The notes under the pieces: model-generated
The model's input: only the letters and a program-made list of their open reading frames with translations
What the model was told of the DNA's origin: nothing
Database searches by the model: none
In this document: positions 36,151 to 44,900 of the stretch, piece after piece
Layout of the letters: each line of letters begins with the position of its first letter
Numbering within the stretch: position 1 is the stretch's first letter
NCBI GenBank assembly: GCA_030654395.1
Contig: JAURXM010000025.1
Span: 62,001 to 126,000, forward strand
Length of the DNA stretch: 64,000 nt
Direction of reading: 5' to 3'
Source of the DNA: Aquabacterium sp.
GTDB lineage: Bacteria > Pseudomonadota > Gammaproteobacteria > Burkholderiales > Burkholderiaceae_C
Program-made: the position numbers and the translations under genes

Positions 36151-39018
36151 ATGCAAACGTCCACGCCCAGCACCTCGCCGTCAACTTCCGCTGCGCCATC
36201 TGGCGTAGCTCATCTGGCAGTCGAACCGCGTCAATCCGCCTACGCTGCGTACCAGATCATTCGACGCAATGGTGCTGTCGTTTCGTTTGAACCCAGCAAA
36301 ATTGCTGTGGCACTGATGAAGGCATTTTTAGCCGTTCACGGCACGCAAGGAGCCGCATCGGCCAGCGTACGAGAAACAGTTGACGGCTTGACCGAGTCTG
36401 TTGTGCGTGGTCTGCTTCGCTCACGCCCCAGTGGCGGCACCTTTCACATCGAAGACATCCAGGACCAAGTTGAACTGTCCTTGATGCGCGGCGGCAACCA
36501 TGAAATTGCACGCGCTTATGTGCTCTACCGAGAACGCCGCACTCAAGAGCGCGTCAAGCAAGTAGAGGCACAACAAGCCGCCACGCTGCCTACACTGACG
36601 GTGATCGACCGTGGCCAACGCGTCCCACTGGACTTGGCTCGCCTGCAATGCCTCATTGAAGAGGCCTGCGCAGGCCTTGGCGCCGATGTACAAGCTGGCC
36701 CCATCCTGTCAGAGACGCAACGCAACCTCTACGACGGCGTATCGATCGATGAGGTCTATAAAGCGTCCATCTTGGCCGCGCGCACCCGCATTGAGCACGA
36801 CCCAGCCTATACCCGTGCCACCGCCCGCCTGCTGATGCACACCATCCGCCGTGAAATCCTAGGCGGCGAAGTCACGCACGCCGAGATGGCCACGCGCTAC
36901 GCAGAATACTTCCCCGCCTATATCAAAAAGGGCGTTGAAGTTGAGTTGTTGGACGAACGCATGCAGCAGTACGACCTGGTTCGACTGGGTGCGGCGCTGA
37001 AATACGAACGTGACCTGAACTTCGACTATCTCGGCTTGCAAACCCTGTACGACCGGTACTTCCTGCACAACGACGGTCAACGCATTGAAATGCCGCAGGC
37101 CTTCTTCATGCGTGTGGCGATGGGCTTGTCCCTCAATGAGATCGACCGGGAAGCCCGAGCCATCGAGTTCTATGAACTGCTGTCCTCGTTTGACTTCATG
37201 AGCAGCACGCCCACGCTGTTTAACTCAGGCACCCGCCGCTCGCAACTGTCTAGTTGCTACTTAACCTCCGTCCCTGATGATCTCGACGGCATCTATGAGG
37301 CCATCAAAGAAAATGCACTGCTGTCCAAATTTGCTGGCGGCTTAGGCAACGACTGGACACCCGTGCGCTCGCTCGGCTCACACATCAAGGGAACCAATGG
37401 CAAGTCACAAGGCGTCGTTCCATTCTTAAAGGTGGTCAATGACACCGCCGTGGCTGTAAACCAAGGCGGCAAGCGCAAAGGCGCCGTATGCGCATACTTG
37501 GAAACATGGCACCTAGACGTTGAAGAGTTCCTGGAGTTGCGCAAAAACACGGGCGATGATCGCCGCCGCACCCATGACATGAACACCGCCAACTGGATCC
37601 CCGACTTGTTCATGCGTCGGGTGATGGAAGGTGGCGAATGGACACTGTTCTCACCTTCAAGCTGCCCAGATCTGCATGAAAAGTTTGGCATTGCTTTCGA
37701 AGAGGCTTACACCGCCTATGAAGGCAAAGCCGACAGGGGTGAGATCAAACCATTCAAACGCGTCAAAGCAACCGACATGTGGCGTCGCATGTTGTCGATG
37801 TTGTTCGAAACCGGCCACCCTTGGATCACCTTCAAAGATGCCTGCAATGTGCGCTCGCCACAGCAGCATGTTGGGGTGGTGCACTCATCCAACCTTTGCA
37901 CCGAAATCACACTCAACACCAACGCCAGTGAAATTGCGGTGTGCAACCTTGGGTCAGTGAATCTGTCTCAGCACATCAAGGATGGTGGCGTCGACCACGA
38001 CAAACTGCGCAAGACAATCAAGACGGCCATGCGCATGCTCGATAACGTCATTGACATCAATTACTACGCCGTCAAGAAGGCCCGCGATTCCAACCTGCGT
38101 CACCGCCCTGTTGGGCTTGGCATCATGGCCTTCCAGGACGCGCTGTATCAACTGCGTGTGCCCTACGCCAGCGATGCGGCAGTCGAGTTCGCTGACCGCT
38201 CGATGGAAGCAGTCTGCTACTACGCATACTGGGCATCGACCGAGTTAGCGCAAGAGCGAGGCCGTTACTCCAGCTTCAAGGGCTCACTGTGGGATCGCGG
38301 CATATTGCCTATTGACTCCATCAAACTGCTGGCCGAGCAACGCGGCGGTTACCTCGAAGTCGACAGCTCCACATCCATGGATTGGGATGCACTGCGCGTG
38401 CGCATCGCTGAGTTCGGCATGCGCAATTCCAATTGCGTGGCCATTGCCCCAACGGCGACCATCTCCAACATTGTTGGTGTTGATGCGTCGATCGAACCAT
38501 GCTTCGGCAACTTATCAGTGAAGTCCAATTTGTCTGGCGAGTTCACGATCGTCAATGAATACTTGGTTCGCGACCTCAAAAAGATAGGCCTATGGGATGA
38601 CGTGATGGTCATGGACCTCAAGCACTTTGATGGCTCACTGCGCCGCATCGATCGCGTACCCGAAGACCTCAAGGCACTTTATGCAACAGCGTTTGAGGTC
38701 GAGCCAACTTGGCTGGTTGAAGCTGCATCGCGTCGCCAAAAATGGATCGACCAAGCGCAGTCACTCAATATCTACATGGCAGGAGCATCAGGCAAGAAGC
38801 TCGATGAGACCTACAAATTGGCATGGCTCAGAGGCTTGAAGACAACCTACTATCTCCGCACCGTAGGCGCCACGCATGCAGAGAAGTCAACTGTGTCTCG
38901 TGGCCAACTGAATGCAGTGAGCAATGAGTCTGCGGCGTCTGTGGCAGCCACATCATCACCAGCAACCGACATCAAGTTTTGTTCGATCGACACGCCTGAT
39001 TGCGAAGCCTGTCAATAA
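36151..39018 (+). CDS. nrdA: Class Ia ribonucleoside-diphosphate reductase alpha subunit
   Basis: The catalytic subunit that converts ribonucleoside diphosphates to deoxyribonucleotides, 955 residues. An ATP-cone (IIRRNGAVVSFEPSKIAVAL) lies after a Ser/Thr-rich start, and there may be a second cone-like stretch near 170. RRSQLSSCYL holds one active-site Cys, NLCTEITLN the thiyl Cys and Glu, and ATISNIVGVDASIEPCF the partner region. The tail SIDTPDCEACQ carries the redox-shuttle cysteines. ATG 36151 follows AAGGGAATCAA; upstream frame extension to 36007 crosses the NrdR boxes and is rejected. Confidence 0.95.
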   Translation: MQTSTPSTSPSTSAAPSGVAHLAVEPRQSAYAAYQIIRRNGAVVSFEPSKIAVALMKAFLAVHGTQGAASASVRETVDGLTESVVRGLLRSRPSGGTFHIEDIQDQVELSLMRGGNHEIARAYVLYRERRTQERVKQVEAQQAATLPTLTVIDRGQRVPLDLARLQCLIEEACAGLGADVQAGPILSETQRNLYDGVSIDEVYKASILAARTRIEHDPAYTRATARLLMHTIRREILGGEVTHAEMATRYAEYFPAYIKKGVEVELLDERMQQYDLVRLGAALKYERDLNFDYLGLQTLYDRYFLHNDGQRIEMPQAFFMRVAMGLSLNEIDREARAIEFYELLSSFDFMSSTPTLFNSGTRRSQLSSCYLTSVPDDLDGIYEAIKENALLSKFAGGLGNDWTPVRSLGSHIKGTNGKSQGVVPFLKVVNDTAVAVNQGGKRKGAVCAYLETWHLDVEEFLELRKNTGDDRRRTHDMNTANWIPDLFMRRVMEGGEWTLFSPSSCPDLHEKFGIAFEEAYTAYEGKADRGEIKPFKRVKATDMWRRMLSMLFETGHPWITFKDACNVRSPQQHVGVVHSSNLCTEITLNTNASEIAVCNLGSVNLSQHIKDGGVDHDKLRKTIKTAMRMLDNVIDINYYAVKKARDSNLRHRPVGLGIMAFQDALYQLRVPYASDAAVEFADRSMEAVCYYAYWASTELAQERGRYSSFKGSLWDRGILPIDSIKLLAEQRGGYLEVDSSTSMDWDALRVRIAEFGMRNSNCVAIAPTATISNIVGVDASIEPCFGNLSVKSNLSGEFTIVNEYLVRDLKKIGLWDDVMVMDLKHFDGSLRRIDRVPEDLKALYATAFEVEPTWLVEAASRRQKWIDQAQSLNIYMAGASGKKLDETYKLAWLRGLKTTYYLRTVGATHAEKSTVSRGQLNAVSNESAASVAATSSPATDIKFCSIDTPDCEACQ

Positions 39019-39041
39019 GACCAACAAGCATTGAACACACG

Positions 39042-39083
39042 CAAGGCCTCGACACCTCATCTAGGGTGTGAGGCCTTGTCTTC
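39042..39083 (+). terminator. Terminator-like hairpin between nrdA and nrdB
   Basis: CAAGGCCTC at 39042-39050 pairs with GAGGCCTTG at 39070-39078, and inside it ACACC pairs with GGTGT, giving about 14 base pairs with a single bulged G. A mixed T-rich stretch (TCTTCTT) follows. It may partly stop transcription before nrdB. Only 173 bases separate the two genes and I see no NrdR box before nrdB. Confidence 0.5.
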
Positions 39084-39191
39084 TTGACCTTTTCGATGCA
39101 CGCCCGCAACAACCAAGGGCCTTTCCTGTCAAGAAGTGCTTGGTGTTTTTAACAACACCCTTTCATAATCCGACTCCATAGGATGTAAACC

Positions 39192-40361
39192 ATGCTGGTC
39201 TGGGAAGACGACTCCTCCACATCACCGTCAATGCCACTTGCTTCCGTGCCTACTTCGCTCAGCGATGCACGGAACACTGCCTCGTCGGCTCTAGCTTCAA
39301 GCATCAGTGAACCCGCTGTATCAGCTGTTAGCAGTGGCACAAAGCGCCGCGTGAATGCGGCAGACAAACGCATCATCAATGGCCAAACTGACGTCAATCA
39401 ATTGGTACCGTTCAAATACAAGTGGGCTTGGGAAAAGTACCTTGCCACTTGCGCAAACCATTGGATGCCCCAAGAAGTGAACATGTCGCGCGACATCGCC
39501 TTATGGAAAGACCCCAATGGTCTGACAGAGGATGAGCGTCGCATCGTCAAGCGCAACCTTGGCTTCTTCGTTACAGCCGACTCTTTAGCGGCCAACAACA
39601 TCGTGTTGGGCACATACCGGCACATCACAGCACCTGAGTGTCGCCAGTTCCTGCTACGCCAAGCGTTTGAAGAAGCCATTCACACGCACGCATATCAATA
39701 CATTGTTGAATCATTGGGATTAGACGAAAGCGAGATCTTCAACGCTTACAACGAAGTCCAATCCATCCGCGACAAAGACGAGTTTCTGATCCCGTTCATT
39801 CAGGCGATCATGGATCCGAACTTTCATACAGGTACACAAGAGACTGATCAAACACTGCTCAAATCATTGATTGTCTTTGCCTGCTTGATGGAAGGTTTGT
39901 TTTTCTATGTTGGCTTCACGCAGATTTTGGCGTTGGGTCGACAAAACAAAATGACGGGGGCAGCCGAGCAGTATCAGTACATCTTGCGTGATGAATCGAT
40001 GCACTGTAATTTTGGCATTGACCTCATCAATCAACTCAAACTCGAAAACCCACAACTGTGGACAGCTGAATTTAAGGCTGAAATTAAGGCGCTATTCAAC
40101 AAAGCGGTTGAGTTGGAGTATCGCTACGCTGAAGACACCATGCCAAGAGGTGTACTGGGCATGAACGCGTCGATGTTCAAAGGTTATCTGCGTTACATCG
40201 CCAACCGCCGAGCAACACAAATTGGACTGGAAGAGTTGTTCCCAAATGAAGAGAACCCCTTCCCGTGGATGAGTGAAATGATTGACCTCAAGAAGGAACG
40301 AAATTTCTTTGAGACCCGTGTACTTGAATACCAGTCGGGCGGTGCCCTATCTTGGGATTGA
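39192..40361 (+). CDS. nrdB: Class Ia ribonucleoside-diphosphate reductase beta subunit
   Basis: The diiron-tyrosyl radical subunit, 389 residues. After a variable Ser-rich N-terminal 60 residues, the core begins with [38 protein letters not shown] has the iron ligands Glu and His and, four residues after the His, the radical Tyr (E-A-I-H-T-H-A-Y, as in E. coli 115-122). [16 protein letters not shown] gives the later Glu and His ligands. The radical Tyr is present, so this is a tyrosyl-radical enzyme and not the Mn/Fe type lacking Tyr. Confidence 0.95.
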   Translation: MLVWEDDSSTSPSMPLASVPTSLSDARNTASSALASSISEPAVSAVSSGTKRRVNAADKRIINGQTDVNQLVPFKYKWAWEKYLATCANHWMPQEVNMSRDIALWKDPNGLTEDERRIVKRNLGFFVTADSLAANNIVLGTYRHITAPECRQFLLRQAFEEAIHTHAYQYIVESLGLDESEIFNAYNEVQSIRDKDEFLIPFIQAIMDPNFHTGTQETDQTLLKSLIVFACLMEGLFFYVGFTQILALGRQNKMTGAAEQYQYILRDESMHCNFGIDLINQLKLENPQLWTAEFKAEIKALFNKAVELEYRYAEDTMPRGVLGMNASMFKGYLRYIANRRATQIGLEELFPNEENPFPWMSEMIDLKKERNFFETRVLEYQSGGALSWD

Positions 40362-40520
40362 TCCAAAAAGCCAAAGAGCAGATGGAATAGACCAGGACAT
40401 GACTACCCGGCCAACCCTATTCATCACACCACGTCCAGATCCTAGGGGACGATGGGTGAGGAATCCCTGCGCTGCATATTGCAGTGCAGTGCTCTTTGCA
40501 ACTTGATCAAGGAGATCCGT

Positions 40521-40970
40521 ATGGCAACTGCGAAAAAAGTGGCACCTAAGAAGGCTGCCCCGGCCAAAAAGGCCGTTGTGAAAAAAGCTGCACCAGCTAA
40601 AAAGGTTGCAGTGAAGAAAGCTGCACCAGCGAAGAAGGCTCCGGCCAAAAAAGCTGTTCCAGCCAAGAAGGCTCCGGCTAAAAAGGCTGCTCCAGCTAAA
40701 AAGGCTCCGGCCAAAAAGGCTGCTCCAGCTAAAAAGGCTCCGGCCAAAAAAGCTGCTCCAGCTAAAAAAGCTGCTCCAGCTAAAAAAGCTGCTCCAGCTA
40801 AAAAGGCTGCTCCAGCTAAAAAGGCTCCGGCTAAAAAAGCTGCTCCAGCTAAAAAAGCGGCTCCAGCCAAGAAGGCTGCTGCAGCTCCCAAAAAAGCGGC
40901 TTCACCAGCGGCAAAGACCACTCTCAGCCCTCAAGCTGCGTGGCCTTTTCCTACAGGCAACAAGCCTTAA
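40521..40970 (+). CDS. Histone H1-like Lys/Ala/Pro-rich DNA-binding protein
   Basis: A 149-residue protein almost wholly of Lys, Ala and Pro (KKAAPAKKAPAKK motifs), like the C-terminal tail of eukaryotic histone H1 and the H1-like proteins of Bordetella (BpH1) and other Burkholderiales. It should coat DNA through charge, affecting nucleoid packing. The conserved end LSPQAAWPFPTGNKP is typical of these proteins and shows the frame is right. A strong AAGGAG lies 5 bases before ATG 40521. Repeat number varies between strains in this family. A 159-base gap upstream carries a small stem CTGCAT/ATTGCAG. Confidence 0.88.
   Translation: MATAKKVAPKKAAPAKKAVVKKAAPAKKVAVKKAAPAKKAPAKKAVPAKKAPAKKAAPAKKAPAKKAAPAKKAPAKKAAPAKKAAPAKKAAPAKKAAPAKKAPAKKAAPAKKAAPAKKAAAAPKKAASPAAKTTLSPQAAWPFPTGNKP
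40671..40874 (+). repeat. Tandem 33- and 18-base repeats inside the H1-like gene
   Basis: Units starting GCTCCGGC recur at 40671, 40704 and 40737, each 33 bases apart, and encode APAKKAAPAKK. Units starting GCTGCTCCAGC recur at 40752, 40770, 40788 and 40806, 18 bases apart, and encode AAPAKK. The copies differ by only a few synonymous changes, a mark of recent slippage or unequal recombination. All units are multiples of 3, so changes in number keep the frame. Confidence 0.85.
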
Positions 40971-40996
40971 GCTGCAACCTTCGGGTTCGCACCTCC

Positions 40997-41020
40997 ACCC
41001 GGCTTCGGCCGGGTTTTTTT
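40997..41020 (+). terminator. Rho-independent terminator with TTCG loop
   Basis: ACCCGGC and GCCGGGT form a 7-base-pair stem closed by the very stable TTCG tetraloop, followed by a run of seven T (counting the stem's last T). It lies 27 bases after the H1-like gene. Confidence 0.88.
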
Positions 41021-41045
41021 ATTTGCACTAGCAACATAAGCAACA

Positions 41046-41459
41046 ATGGTGAAGACGCCCGACGAACCCGCTGAATCAAACTGGCCATGCATTCGACTGG
41101 ATGGCAAAGCCGGCAAGCAACGGCTGGTCTTGGACATCAGCGTGTCACCCAACGCCAAAAAAACCGAATTGGTGGGATGGCATGATGGCGCGCTGAGGGT
41201 AAGACTCGCTGCACCACCAGTCGATGGCGCGGCCAACGACGCGCTTCGCAAGTGGTTGGCCACTGAAATAGGCATCTCGCAAAGTCAAATCGAGCTATTA
41301 AGGGGCGCATCTGGTCGACGTAAACAATGGGCAATTGACACAACACAAACCCATATCGTCGCGTGGTTGGCACAACAGCCCGCACTGCGAAATGAGCACC
41401 CAAATACCGAAAACCTCACGACGGACTTGGGGCTCCCCCCCCCCCTAATCGGGCACTAG
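41046..41459 (+). CDS. YggU/DUF167 family protein
   Basis: A 137-residue protein with the DUF167 core: LDISVSPNAKKTELVGWHDG, then LRVRLAAPPVDGAANDAL, then SQIELLRGASGRRKQWAID. The family is small (about 95-105 residues), widely conserved, and of unknown function. Here about 25 residues follow the core (ALRNEHPNTENLTTDLGLPPP), ending in a run of Pro encoded by eleven consecutive C. The start is ATG 41046 just after the terminator of the H1-like gene. Confidence 0.88.
   Translation: MVKTPDEPAESNWPCIRLDGKAGKQRLVLDISVSPNAKKTELVGWHDGALRVRLAAPPVDGAANDALRKWLATEIGISQSQIELLRGASGRRKQWAIDTTQTHIVAWLAQQPALRNEHPNTENLTTDLGLPPPLIGH
41435..41445 (+). repeat. Eleven-C homopolymer near the yggU stop
   Basis: Eleven consecutive C encode the last prolines of the YggU protein, 12 bases before its TAG. 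Losing one C would stop the frame at once. Gaining one C would shift the frame past the TAG and read without a stop into the gene at 41567 in frame. Such tracts are prone to slippage and also to sequencing error. Confidence 0.85.
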
Positions 41460-41566
41460 CCTGCGAGCGCGCTCACCGCTACAGTTTGGCCATAGCAGCA
41501 GCGACTCGCCCCAAACTGCCAACGCTATCAGCACAACCAAGAACCACGGGGCCCGGAGTTCTCGCC

Positions 41567-41761
41567 ATGTCCAGCAATCAACCACAAGACGAATCCAACC
41601 AAACACAACTGCGTGAAGTTCAGGATGCCCTGTTCAGCCTGCGCGATGGACTGATGAATTTAAAGATGTCGCTTCAGGAATTGAGCTTCATGACAGACGA
41701 AGATGCACAACGCCACGCCCTCAATGAAGCAGAAAACCTCTTTCTTCGTTTGCGCGGTTGA
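41567..41761 (+). CDS. Small coiled protein, unknown function
   Basis: A 64-residue hydrophilic helical protein (VQDALFSLRDGLMNLKMSLQ, then DEDAQRHALNEAENLFLRLR), likely a short coiled coil; it is loosely like SlyX in size and composition but lacks its signature. ATG 41567 is supported by GGAG 8 bases upstream. The open frame continues upstream without a stop to the C11 tract in yggU. The next gene, ettA, starts 69 bases downstream. No function can be given. Confidence 0.6.
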   Translation: MSSNQPQDESNQTQLREVQDALFSLRDGLMNLKMSLQELSFMTDEDAQRHALNEAENLFLRLRG

Positions 41762-41830
41762 GCACAAAAGCCAAAGCTTGCTTTAAGCTACACGGTTTGA
41801 TGAAAGTAACTCGCTCAAAGCGAGCAAGCC

Positions 41831-43495
41831 ATGGCCCAGTACGTTTTCACAATGAACCGCGTCGGGAAGATCGTTCCCCCTAAGCGGCATATCCTCAAGA
41901 ACATCACCCTGAGCTTCTTTCCAGGCGCCAAGATCGGTGTACTGGGCGTGAACGGCTCAGGCAAGTCCACCTTCCTCAAGATCATGGCGGGTGTGGACAA
42001 GGACATTGAGGGCGAAGCCGTCCCGATGCCCGGCATCAAGATCGGCTACTTGCCCCAAGAGCCTCAAATGAACCCCGACCAAACGGTGCGCGAAGCCGTT
42101 GAAGAGGGCATTGGGGGTGTTTTGGCTGCAAAGAAGCGCTTAGATGAGGTCTACGCCGCATACGCCGAACCCGATGCCGACTTTGATGCCCTCGCAGCCG
42201 AGCAAGGCGAGATGGAAGCCATCATTGCGGCCGGCGGATCTGAAAACACCGACCTGCAACTTGAACTGGCTGCCGACGCCCTGCGCTTACCGGCTTGGGA
42301 TGCCATCATCGGACAGCTCTCTGGCGGTGAAAAACGCCGCGTAGCGCTATGCCGCTTGTTGCTATCCAAGCCTGACATGCTGCTACTCGATGAGCCAACC
42401 AATCACTTGGATGCCGAATCAGTGGATTGGCTGGAGCAGTTCCTCAGCCGATTCTCCGGCACCGTCGTGGCCATCACCCACGATCGCTACTTCTTGGACA
42501 ACGCTGCTGAGTGGATCCTTGAGCTGGATCGCGGCTCTGGCATTCCTTACAAAGGCAACTACTCCGATTGGTTAGAGCAAAAAGGCTCGCGTTTGGAGCA
42601 GGAGCAAAAAAGCGAAGATGCCCGCGCAAAAGCCCTCAAACAAGAACTCGAATGGGTTCGCAAGAACACCAAGGGTCGACAAGCCAAGAGCAAAGCACGT
42701 CTGGCCCGCTTTGAAGAACTGAGCGACGTTGACTACCAAAAGCGCAACGAAACCAACGAAATCTTCATCCCTGTGGCCGAACGCCTAGGTAACGAAGTCA
42801 TCGAGTTCGATGGCGTCACGAAGAGCTTTGGCGACCGTGTCTTGATCGACAACCTCAGCTTCAAGGTGCCTGCTGGCGCCATCGTCGGCATCATCGGCCC
42901 CAATGGCGCCGGTAAGTCAACGCTGTTCCGCATGATCCAAGGTGTAGAGCAACCTGATAGTGGCACAGTCACAACAGGCAAAACGGCCCAGTTGGCTTTT
43001 GTCGATCAAAGCCGTGACGGTTTGGCTGCAGACAAGACCGTTTGGCAAGACGTATCAGGCGGCTTGGACAACATCGTTGTTGGTAAATTTGTGATGCCTA
43101 GCCGGGCTTATCTGGGACGCTTCAACTTCAAGGGCAACGACCAACAAAAATTGGTTGGTAATCTCTCCGGTGGTGAACGCGGCCGACTGCACTTGGCGAA
43201 GACATTGGCACAGGGCGGCAACGTCCTGATGCTTGACGAGCCATCCAATGACTTGGACGTTGAAACCTTGCGTGCGCTTGAAGATGCGCTGCTGGAGTTC
43301 GCTGGCAGCGCCATGATCATCTCCCATGATCGCTGGTTCCTTGATCGCATTTGCACGCACATCTTGGCTTGCGAAGGTGACTCGCAATGGAACTTCTTTG
43401 ACGGCAACTACCAAGAGTATGAAGCTGACAAAAAGAAGCGCCTTGGCGAAGAAGGCGCACGCCCCAAACGAGTGCGTTTTAAGCCTATTCGTTGA
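41831..43495 (+). CDS. ettA: Energy-dependent translational throttle protein EttA (ABC-F)
   Basis: A soluble ABC-F protein, 554 residues, that binds the ribosomal E site and gates the first peptide bond according to ATP/ADP. Two ABC domains are clear: GVNGSGKSTFLKIMAG with LSGGEKRRVALCRLLL and LLDEPTNHLDAESVDWLEQF, then GPNGAGKSTLFRMIQG with LSGGERGRLHLAKTLA and MLDEPSNDLDVETLRALEDA. The insert EGNYSDW-like YKGNYSDWLEQKGSRLEQEQ and linker rich in Lys/Arg fit EttA. The start MAQYVFTMNRVGK is the family start. It ends at a strong terminator. Confidence 0.95.
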   Translation: MAQYVFTMNRVGKIVPPKRHILKNITLSFFPGAKIGVLGVNGSGKSTFLKIMAGVDKDIEGEAVPMPGIKIGYLPQEPQMNPDQTVREAVEEGIGGVLAAKKRLDEVYAAYAEPDADFDALAAEQGEMEAIIAAGGSENTDLQLELAADALRLPAWDAIIGQLSGGEKRRVALCRLLLSKPDMLLLDEPTNHLDAESVDWLEQFLSRFSGTVVAITHDRYFLDNAAEWILELDRGSGIPYKGNYSDWLEQKGSRLEQEQKSEDARAKALKQELEWVRKNTKGRQAKSKARLARFEELSDVDYQKRNETNEIFIPVAERLGNEVIEFDGVTKSFGDRVLIDNLSFKVPAGAIVGIIGPNGAGKSTLFRMIQGVEQPDSGTVTTGKTAQLAFVDQSRDGLAADKTVWQDVSGGLDNIVVGKFVMPSRAYLGRFNFKGNDQQKLVGNLSGGERGRLHLAKTLAQGGNVLMLDEPSNDLDVETLRALEDALLEFAGSAMIISHDRWFLDRICTHILACEGDSQWNFFDGNYQEYEADKKKRLGEEGARPKRVRFKPIR

Positions 43496-43516
43496 AATAA
43501 GCCTGACATCGATCAA

Positions 43517-43541
43517 AGCCCGTCCACGACGGGCTTTTTTA
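43517..43541 (+). terminator. Rho-independent terminator after ettA
   Basis: AGCCCGTC and GACGGGCT form a perfect 8-base-pair stem with a CAC loop, followed by a run of T, 21 bases after the ettA stop. Confidence 0.9.
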
Positions 43542-43816
43542 TTACAGAAAACGTAGCACATTCGGGGGCTATCCCTAGGGTTTCCGTCAAGGGAAGGCCC
43601 CTCCCGTGGGGCTAGAATTTCGAGGATTTTTTGGCATTGGCAGCCGAAAGCAACGCATCCGACTGAAACAGGGTGCACAACTTGTCAGGGCCTTTGACGA
43701 GGCTTGCCATAGACCAATACACATACCCAACGACCCTCACGGGCGTCGGCCAAAAAAACACCAGCCCTTAGCCCAGAAGCTGGTGATAACAGATGATTCT
43801 TGTTGGAGACTTTTCG
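43542..43816 (+). promoter_or_regulatory. 275-base upstream region of the TRAP-like cluster
   Basis: No gene is convincing here; a 75-codon frame from 43606 has no ribosome-binding site or recognisable sequence. Near 43591-43611 a dyad GCCCC-TCCCGT-GGGGC lies immediately before TAGAAT, a possible -10, so a regulator could bind between promoter elements. GAGACTTTTCGATG at the end supplies the ribosome-binding site for the lipoprotein gene. The rest shows no clear structure. Confidence 0.35.
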
Positions 43817-44839
43817 ATGACCCCTCGGATTAACCGCCTGCTCACCTCAACCGTCTTGGCCATCTCCGCGATGTCCATGGGCGGCTGCGCCCTTATCGAG
43901 GCCAACATCAGCGGCACCACGCTGAGCATCTTGGAAGACGGCTTTACCCCCCCCGTCCTGCAAGGTAGCGACGTCGAAATGGCGTGCAACTTCGCGATGG
44001 TCAACGGCCCACTGATTGGTGCCGCTCGCAATTTCCACGGTGACCCCTCCTTGATGGAAGCCGTGCTGCTGTCCTCCGCTGGCGTGTGCTCTGAGAACCA
44101 GGCACTCACCGAGGAGTTGCGTTACTTGCGTGCAGCTCGCGATAAGCGTGCCGATGAGGCACAAGATGCACGTATCTCACAAAAACGCATCCTCGCCATC
44201 GCTGCGGAACGCCAATACACAGCGTTCTTTCGGATGAAGACCAAAATGGAGCAAAAGTACTTCTTCAAGTACGGCACTGACTGCCCACGCTTCAAGCGCG
44301 ATTTTGATGAGGTCGCCTATCTGCTGGGTTCAGTTGCCGGCCTGCAAGCCATGCAGAACGACATCGCAGCACAGCAATCTGTTGGCGTACCAACGGACAC
44401 CGCACCTTTGGTTGAAAAAGCCTTGGTTTGCTTGGACAATGCCAAGTGGTGGGGCGTACCTAACGCTGCACGCGCAGTCGTCTGGACCATCATTCCAGGC
44501 GGCTCAGACGGCAAGGACGTCAAGGGCACCTTTGATCTGTCCATGCGCATTGGTGAAGCCAGCGGCGTGCGTTTGGCCCACGTTTTGGTCGCTGTCGCTG
44601 CACAGTCTTCAGATGACCAAGCGACCATTCGCAAAACCATCAAGCGGTTCAGCAACATCAAGGACTTCAAGCCCAACACACAATATCGCTTGGTCGACGC
44701 CATTGCGCAATCGCAGCTGACGAATATCTCCGACCGCCTGTGGACCCAAAATGCAGGCACCCGCACGCCGATCAGCAGCTTGGGTAAATTTTGGGATGAC
44801 AAGGCAAGTGAAATTGATGCCGACAGCTTCCTTCAGTGA
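43817..44839 (+). CDS. TatT-like lipoprotein of a TRAP-type transporter cluster
   Basis: A 340-residue lipoprotein: signal peptide LLTSTVLAISAMSMGGC, with the lipidated Cys at about residue 24. The mature part is helical and rich in Ala, with DVEMACNFAMVNGPLIGAAR and SLMEAVLLSSAGVCSENQAL. These resemble the TPR-containing TatT lipoproteins that partner some TRAP transporters, though the match is by eye and weak. GGAG lies 8 bases before ATG 43817. It precedes an AdeT-like binding protein and a fused TRAP permease, so a role in delivering or holding the substrate is the best inference. Alternative: an unrelated envelope lipoprotein. Confidence 0.65.
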   Translation: MTPRINRLLTSTVLAISAMSMGGCALIEANISGTTLSILEDGFTPPVLQGSDVEMACNFAMVNGPLIGAARNFHGDPSLMEAVLLSSAGVCSENQALTEELRYLRAARDKRADEAQDARISQKRILAIAAERQYTAFFRMKTKMEQKYFFKYGTDCPRFKRDFDEVAYLLGSVAGLQAMQNDIAAQQSVGVPTDTAPLVEKALVCLDNAKWWGVPNAARAVVWTIIPGGSDGKDVKGTFDLSMRIGEASGVRLAHVLVAVAAQSSDDQATIRKTIKRFSNIKDFKPNTQYRLVDAIAQSQLTNISDRLWTQNAGTRTPISSLGKFWDDKASEIDADSFLQ

Positions 44840-44869
44840 TGCTCGTTAAACGATAGGCAACAGAAGGGA

Positions 44870-44900
44870 AATCCCTTCCCCTCGTATGTGGGAAGGGATT
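44870..44900 (+). promoter_or_regulatory. Strong hairpin with competing upstream partner
   Basis: AATCCCTTCCC at 44870-44880 pairs perfectly with GGGAAGGGATT at 44890-44900 (11 base pairs, 9-base loop). The same TCCCTTC can also pair with the earlier GAAGGGA at 44863-44869. No T run follows, so it is not a simple terminator. It may protect the 3' end of the lipoprotein mRNA or act as an attenuator before the binding-protein gene. The remaining intergenic sequence to 45039 holds GGGTACCC and GGGCCCATGGG palindromes. Confidence 0.5.

Noticed and set aside
40671-40874. Regular repeats considered as a CRISPR array
   Set aside because: Repeats are directly adjacent, in frame and coding, with no unique spacers and no cas genes.
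40442-40921. A 159-codon frame antisense to the histone H1-like gene, encoding a hydrophobic FLAGAAFLAG repeat
   Set aside because: It is the mirror of the Lys/Ala/Pro codon repeats; it has no ribosome-binding site, and the sense strand has a conserved family end and a strong ribosome-binding site.
43606-43833. 75-codon frame in the gap before the TRAP-like cluster
   Set aside because: It starts with GTG inside a GC-rich dyad, has no ribosome-binding site, and overlaps the start of the lipoprotein gene.
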